From assembly GCA_001970955.1 (NCBI GenBank), contig MPUH01000340.1, forward strand, positions 1-64,000: a stretch of 64,000 bases of DNA, read 5' to 3'. The position numbers and the translations under genes were made by a program. This document shows, piece after piece, positions 59,648 to 64,000 of this stretch. Numbering within the stretch: the first letter of the stretch is position 1; each line of letters opens with the position of its first letter. The notes below the pieces were generated by a model. It was given only the letters and a program-made list of their open reading frames with translations, had not been told where the DNA came from and made no database searches. This stretch comes from Stentor coeruleus (Eukaryota; Ciliophora; Heterotrichea; Heterotrichida; Stentoridae).

Positions 59648-61060
59648 CTATGAATAATTTTCTTTAGTCCTCGAAACAAAAAGACAAAGCCCAGATATCA
59701 TATCAACAATCAAAACCGAAACAATCACACTGAAATTCGCCCAATCTAAGCTATAAAGATCATCAAGTATAAAATCAACAAAACCAAAACACGCATTAGT
59801 AAGTGGGTCTGAACAGCATCTAGCTTCAAGATTTGCAAACCAATTACGATAATACCCAACAACAATACATGTAGTCAGTATAATAGGTACCATTATTATC
59901 TTCAAGAATTTTTCAACTAAAAGAATTGTGTATATAGGTTGATCATATTCATTAATCTCTTCTTCAGATTTCTTATAACAATAATACAATAAAAACGGGT
60001 CAACAAACACAAGGTAAAAAGAAAAAACGCTCTGGATGACCAAAACAACAATATGTAAAGCATTGATATACATAAACGGTTCTTTATTATCATTTAACGT
60101 ACTCATAGAATAATAACTACTACTATGGCACACATCTTTCCAAAGTACACTCGTCCTATACGAAAAATAATAATTTATCGATGAAGATAATGTGAGTTTT
60201 GGTAAATCAGTAATATTTTGCAAATCATTATCATTATAAAATGTCACTTCATCCATCTGATCAATAATAACAAACCTAGAATCCTCATAATCACAACTAT
60301 TAGGTTCTTTATTTAACAAAGTATAGTAAGTCTTATCGTTTGCAACTACATTTCCAGGATCTTGTAAACATGGCATACCTTGAGATATAGAAAAATCAAT
60401 AATTGGAGCTTCTGTTGATGTACTATTCCCATATCCATAATACAAAATATAATTATCACCAAAATATGTATTATGGGTATAATCATCAGGTTTAGGTAAG
60501 CCAGCTTTTAATATTTTGATTCTATTAATAGGACATCCTAATGTTTTTTCTTGACATGAAGCAGTATTTCCTGTTCCACATTTGATGAATTCGATTTTAT
60601 TACCATGAATATCATTTTTTGATGGACAACTATCAGAATCTGGAGCAGGTGCCCAATAAACAGATGTTCCTGCTCGTCTAATACAAAGTTTTCTTCCTCT
60701 CCAAACATTCATTGGGAAAGAAACTGTTGATTTGACATTTTCACATTCTGAATTTGAACATGAACCTTTTGATAATGTGTTGGTACCTTTACAGTAACAA
60801 CCTTTAACTGTTCCTGGCCATTTAGTTGACATTGTTATTTCTTCATAACCAAAATCACAAGAGTTTGTTGAATCGGCTGTTGTTAGGTCGTATATACTTA
60901 GCCGCTTCCAATTGTCTAGAATTTCTATATTGGAATTACGATCGATATGATTTGGAGGACTACAGATACGTGTGAAAGCACTACCGGATAATACTAGGAT
61001 TACGATACAGAAAAGGATATTTAGGAAACGCAACCACTTTGTATGAGAGGAGATTGCCAT
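59648..61060 (-). CDS. Multi-pass membrane protein with Cys-rich outer domain, 470 aa
   Basis: One N-terminal hydrophobic segment (about 10-30) is followed by a ~290-residue region with about 20 Cys, many N-glycosylation sites and aromatic/Gly stretches, likely outside the cell or in the lumen. Four hydrophobic segments come after (about 330-355, 385-410 and two in 425-460), with cytosolic-looking KKSEEEINEYDQP between them. I do not recognise the family. The layout resembles ciliate surface proteins of unknown function. Confidence 0.78.
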   Translation of the reverse strand: MAISSHTKWLRFLNILFCIVILVLSGSAFTRICSPPNHIDRNSNIEILDNWKRLSIYDLTTADSTNSCDFGYEEITMSTKWPGTVKGCYCKGTNTLSKGSCSNSECENVKSTVSFPMNVWRGRKLCIRRAGTSVYWAPAPDSDSCPSKNDIHGNKIEFIKCGTGNTASCQEKTLGCPINRIKILKAGLPKPDDYTHNTYFGDNYILYYGYGNSTSTEAPIIDFSISQGMPCLQDPGNVVANDKTYYTLLNKEPNSCDYEDSRFVIIDQMDEVTFYNDNDLQNITDLPKLTLSSSINYYFSYRTSVLWKDVCHSSSYYSMSTLNDNKEPFMYINALHIVVLVIQSVFSFYLVFVDPFLLYYCYKKSEEEINEYDQPIYTILLVEKFLKIIMVPIILTTCIVVGYYRNWFANLEARCCSDPLTNACFGFVDFILDDLYSLDWANFSVIVSVLIVDMISGLCLFVSRTKENYS

Positions 61061-61852
61061 GTTGTTGAGATTATTAAGAATTAATTGAGGCGGGATGAGA
61101 AAGATGGATTGAAAAAGATTTTTAGAAGGGTTTGGGTTGGATTTATTTTTGATACTAGACTGGAAAGTTTTTATGATAGATTTTTGGGTTTTTGGAAGAT
61201 GTGATTGGTTATGGAGGATTGTGATATGATTAGTTTTATGATTTTTTTGATAGAGGTTGAAGATTTAAGGAAGAAATGCTTTGCCTTGGTTTGATTAGAG
61301 GATATAAATTTTTAGGAATGGTTTTTAGTGGTAGGAAAATAAGATAAAAAAAGATTGAATTTGGGAAAAGAATAGGTGATATTAAGTTAAGCTATTTAAT
61401 TGAATATGATTATAAGTTAGATTTATGATCATGACTATTAAAGATTATGCACTATTTGTATATATATTAAGAATAAAATACAATTAAATATAAGTGAGCA
61501 CATATCCTAATCTTATTAGCTTTTCAAACTATAAACTATAATGATCTGTAATATAAATCAGTCAAATTTTACAATTATGACAACTTAAAGATATCTATTC
61601 AATAAAAAACTATATAATTCTAAGCAGACTTTTATAATAAAATCAGTAAATAGATTTTTAATAGTTTCAAATCATACTTTTTGCCATTAACCGATACGAC
61701 TAAATAATAAAAGTGTTTTTCTGTATAAATTTCCTCTTAGGGAAAAAATAAATTATTTGACTCATTTCATACTAAATTTTCCTTATACAACATTTTTTGT
61801 CTATAATTTTTTGCAGACTAATATAATATAATTAATATCTGAACAATATAAT
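61061..61852. other. Divergent intergenic region
   Basis: 61070-61400 is C-poor and G/T-rich. 61500-61852 is G-poor. The switch is near 61450. No coding signal. Confidence 0.6.
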
Positions 61853-62713
61853 ATGATGAACTATGCTTGCTCATTCTCTGAATGTAAAAATTGGTGTAAT
61901 TACACCTGCGAATGCGATAATACTGGAAAAGGCTTTTGCGAAGATCATTTATCTTTGCATATTTCTACAGAAGGAAAGCATGATATAAAAAAAAATTTTT
62001 TTAGCCTTACAATAGATGAAAAAGAAGTTTTTGCTGCCCAATTAGAAGTGTCATTAAAAAAACTTGACAGCATTAGAGAAAAAATGAGTAAAAAATCAAA
62101 AGAAATTATTGAAAAAACCATCGAAAAAACAAAAGAAAGCTTAGATTGCATTAGAAAAAAGCAAAGTTTAATCTTTAAAGTATTAGAGTTTTTAAGGCAA
62201 AATGATAGAATTAGAACAAAAAGCAGACAAACTAAAGTTAAAAATTTTATTTTCAATTATGCTAAAAATCCAAATGATTATTATGATAAACTATTAGTTG
62301 AAGAATCAGAAATTATTGAAACTTTAGATTTAGAAAAAAAGAAGGAAAATTTAGGAAAAAAGGAGGAAGATTTAAACATCAGAACTTTTGATTTTAATAA
62401 GAAATTTAAAAAGTCCAATAAAAAATTAAAAAGAATCAAAGCATCTGTGAAATATTTAAACGAACAATATGAATTGATAAAAAAAAGCATTTTAAGCGAA
62501 ATATCAATGACAGTATATAATCTAGAAAAACTTAATTTATCTTATGAATTCACTAATCCCTTGAAAAAAAATATAAATTCATCTGATAATCCAGGCATTA
62601 TATATAGTGAAATTGTTGATAATCTCAAAAAATTAACCGATCAAATTATATTGAAAAGCTTTAATCTAGGTGAAGATTTTTCTAAATTACAGAAATATAT
62701 TGATGATGATTAA
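61853..62713 (+). CDS. Zinc-finger/coiled-coil protein, paralogue 1
   Basis: 286 residues. An N-terminal Cys/His module (about 5-45: CSFSEC, YTCEC, FCEDHLSLH, then KH) has AN1- or B-box-like spacing (C-x4-C, C-x-C, C-x2-H-x3-H). The remainder is a long Lys/Glu-rich coiled coil. The next gene (63020) is a clear paralogue (EVSLKKLDSIREK against ESSLKRLKTIREH; FIFNYAKNPNDYYDKL against FIVECVKNPLEFYDKL). A scaffold or ubiquitin-pathway adaptor role is possible but not shown. Either of two adjacent Met codons (61853, 61856) could start it. Confidence 0.8.
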   Translation: MMNYACSFSECKNWCNYTCECDNTGKGFCEDHLSLHISTEGKHDIKKNFFSLTIDEKEVFAAQLEVSLKKLDSIREKMSKKSKEIIEKTIEKTKESLDCIRKKQSLIFKVLEFLRQNDRIRTKSRQTKVKNFIFNYAKNPNDYYDKLLVEESEIIETLDLEKKKENLGKKEEDLNIRTFDFNKKFKKSNKKLKRIKASVKYLNEQYELIKKSILSEISMTVYNLEKLNLSYEFTNPLKKNINSSDNPGIIYSEIVDNLKKLTDQIILKSFNLGEDFSKLQKYIDDD

Positions 62714-63019
62714 ATTTTAAATAAGTATAGAGTTTAGTCTATAATTTAGAATATGATTCTAAAGACTATTTACTTAGTATTAAATAAATTTTTGTTTAGA
62801 ATATATTCATTATGTATATTGCAAAGTATTAATTATTTTATTGTAATAATATCTCTATCTTTGTTTAGTGATGCTTAATTATAATTTATGGCAAGTTTTT
62901 AATTCTACTAACCCACTTCTCTTATTGCCTTTTTTATATTACTTAATTATATAAATGTCTACAAATTTGTATATCATTTCAAAAATAATCTGAAAATATT
63001 TTATTATATAGTTTATAAT
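62714..63019. other. Intergenic between tandem paralogues
   Basis: AT-rich, without an open frame. No repeat or RNA gene was recognised. Confidence 0.55.
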
Positions 63020-64000
63020 ATGATAAAGAATAATTGTTCAATCCTTGAATGTTATAACGAGCCAGATTATATTTGTTGTTGTGAAATGAGAGAAGTTTAT
63101 GTCTGTAAAGATCATCTAACTATGCATATGTCTAAAGAAGTTCATCATAATGTTAAAAAGAATTTTATTGGATTAAGCCCAGATGATAAAGAAATATTAT
63201 CAGCTCATTGCGAGAGTTCTTTAAAAAGATTAAAAACTATTAGAGAACATGTAAGTATAAAAGCTAGGGAATGTATTAATAAAATACTTAAAAAACTTAA
63301 AGACGATTTAGAAATAATAAATGACAAATACATGCTAATAATAGAAGTTATGGAATATTTGAAACAAAAAGATAGGGTTTTATTCAAAAATAATAACTCT
63401 AAATGTGAAAAATTTATAGTAGAATGTGTTAAGAATCCATTAGAATTTTATGACAAACTCAAAAAAAAAGAGCTAGAAATGATTGAAGAATTGGATTTTG
63501 AACAAAGGGAAAATATTTTGCAAATGAAAATACTAAAATTAAGCGAAAGAAATAAAAAAAATTACGAATTTTACGAATACTTTGCAAGTTAATATTGAAG
63601 ATAAAGCGAAAGAAATAAAAAAAATTACGAATTTTACGAATACTTTGCAAGTTAATATTGAAGATCAAGCGAAAGAAATTAAAAAAATTACGAATTTTAC
63701 GAATACTTTGCAAGTTGATATTAAAGATCAAGAAAAAGAAATAAAAAAANGATATTAAAGATCAAGAAAAAGAAATAAAAAAAATCACGAGTTTTACGAA
63801 TACTTTGAAGGTTAATATTGAAGATCAAGTAAAAGAAATTAAAAAAATTACGAATTTTACGAATAATTTGCAAGTTGATATTAAAGATCAAGTGAAAGAG
63901 AACCTTTTAAATGAAGAAAAGAAATTTTCAAATATTTGCGATTTTGTTGGATTAGATTATGACAAAGAATTTAATGAAATCAAAAATGAGAAAAACATGT
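63020..64000 (+). CDS. Zinc-finger/coiled-coil protein, paralogue 2, partial at window end
   Basis: The same N-terminal Cys/His module as paralogue 1 (CSILEC, YICCC, VCKDHLTMH) and a coiled coil run to about residue 180. At about 63541 the frame is broken: the read frame ends with TAA at 63592, while another frame enters a five-unit 21-residue repeat (63543-63891) and stays open to the window end once the N-join duplication (63717-63783) is collapsed. Either one indel (assembly or real) or a pseudogene explains this. The protein continues beyond 64000. Confidence 0.7.
63543..63891 (+). repeat. 63-bp coding minisatellite (21-residue coiled-coil repeat)
   Basis: Units start at 63543, 63606, 63669, about 63732 (split by the N join) and 63829. 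Each encodes AKEIKKITNFTNTLQVNIED plus Gln or Lys, or a close variant. Twenty-one residues equal three heptads, so the repeat would extend a coiled coil. The N at 63750 lies between two exact 33-bp copies (63717-63749 and 63751-63783). Collapsing them gives five contiguous units in one frame. Confidence 0.88.

Noticed and set aside
63459-63731. 90-codon minus-strand frame with Asn/Ile-rich repeats
   Set aside because: It is the reverse of the 21-residue repeat on the plus strand and has no independent support.
1-64000. Reassigned stop codons, as in many other ciliates
   Set aside because: TAA, TAG and TGA all terminate supported genes, and no conserved protein needs an internal stop to be read as an amino acid; the apparent breaks are 15-nt introns.
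1-64000. CRISPR arrays, transposons, virus-like elements
   Set aside because: No regular repeat-spacer array, transposase, reverse transcriptase, integrase or capsid-type sequence was recognised.

Overview
The window looks like macronuclear DNA of a heterotrich ciliate, most likely Stentor coeruleus or a close relative. It is AT-rich and packed with short intergenic gaps. All long reading frames fit the standard code: TAA, TAG and TGA all end genes, with TGA ending the zinc-knuckle gene at 15377 and the RBR ligase gene at 57600. Seven introns can be placed by joining broken conserved proteins. Every one is exactly 15 nt, begins GTA, ends AG, and has T and A at positions 9 and 10. Fifteen-nucleotide introns with a standard code are the known hallmark of Stentor.

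Layout, left to right: a C2H2 zinc-finger gene and a Rab GTPase (1-2.2 kb); a SAM-FHA-FHA-RING protein; an LZTR1-like kelch/double-BTB protein; a PPTC7-like PP2C phosphatase, with a decayed relative of its tail 1.2 kb further on; RanBP1; a tRNA-Ala(UGC); PARN; the ALG10 glucosyltransferase; an AIR-type zinc-knuckle protein head-to-head with a putatively lipidated small protein; an aquaporin; VPS16; a MORN-repeat protein; a TMEM185-like membrane protein; a 2319-residue BEACH-WD40 protein (26-33 kb); coiled-coil proteins of unknown role; the TORC2 subunit RICTOR (36-40 kb); an AT-hook protein; a divergent Rab-like GTPase; a CDPK kinase; a decayed kinesin-1 copy; a WDR26/GID7-like protein; a decayed coiled-coil gene; a membrane-anchored cyclic-nucleotide phosphodiesterase; RRP15; calcineurin A; an RBR ubiquitin ligase with C-terminal membrane segments; a Cys-rich membrane protein; and at the right edge two tandem zinc-finger/coiled-coil paralogues, the second carrying a 21-residue repeat and running off the window.

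The genes do not form one pathway. Signalling is prominent: calcium (CDPK, calcineurin), cyclic nucleotides (PDE), small GTPases (two Rab-type proteins, RanBP1), TORC2, and ubiquitin ligation (FHA-RING, RBR, LZTR1-like, WDR26-like). RNA maturation (PARN, AIR-like, RRP15) and endolysosomal traffic (VPS16, BEACH) are also represented.

Three features are not explained by single genes. (1) Intergenic DNA has a consistent strand asymmetry: in most gaps the left part of the + strand is C-poor and G-rich and the right part is G-poor and C-rich, whichever way the flanking genes point. (2) There are three gene relics (PP2C tail, kinesin-1, coiled-coil protein). (3) Four single-N joins lie beside exact duplications of 31-91 bp and look like assembly artefacts; two of them break coding frames that close up again when one copy is removed. 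No viral or virus-like element, transposon or CRISPR array was recognised.
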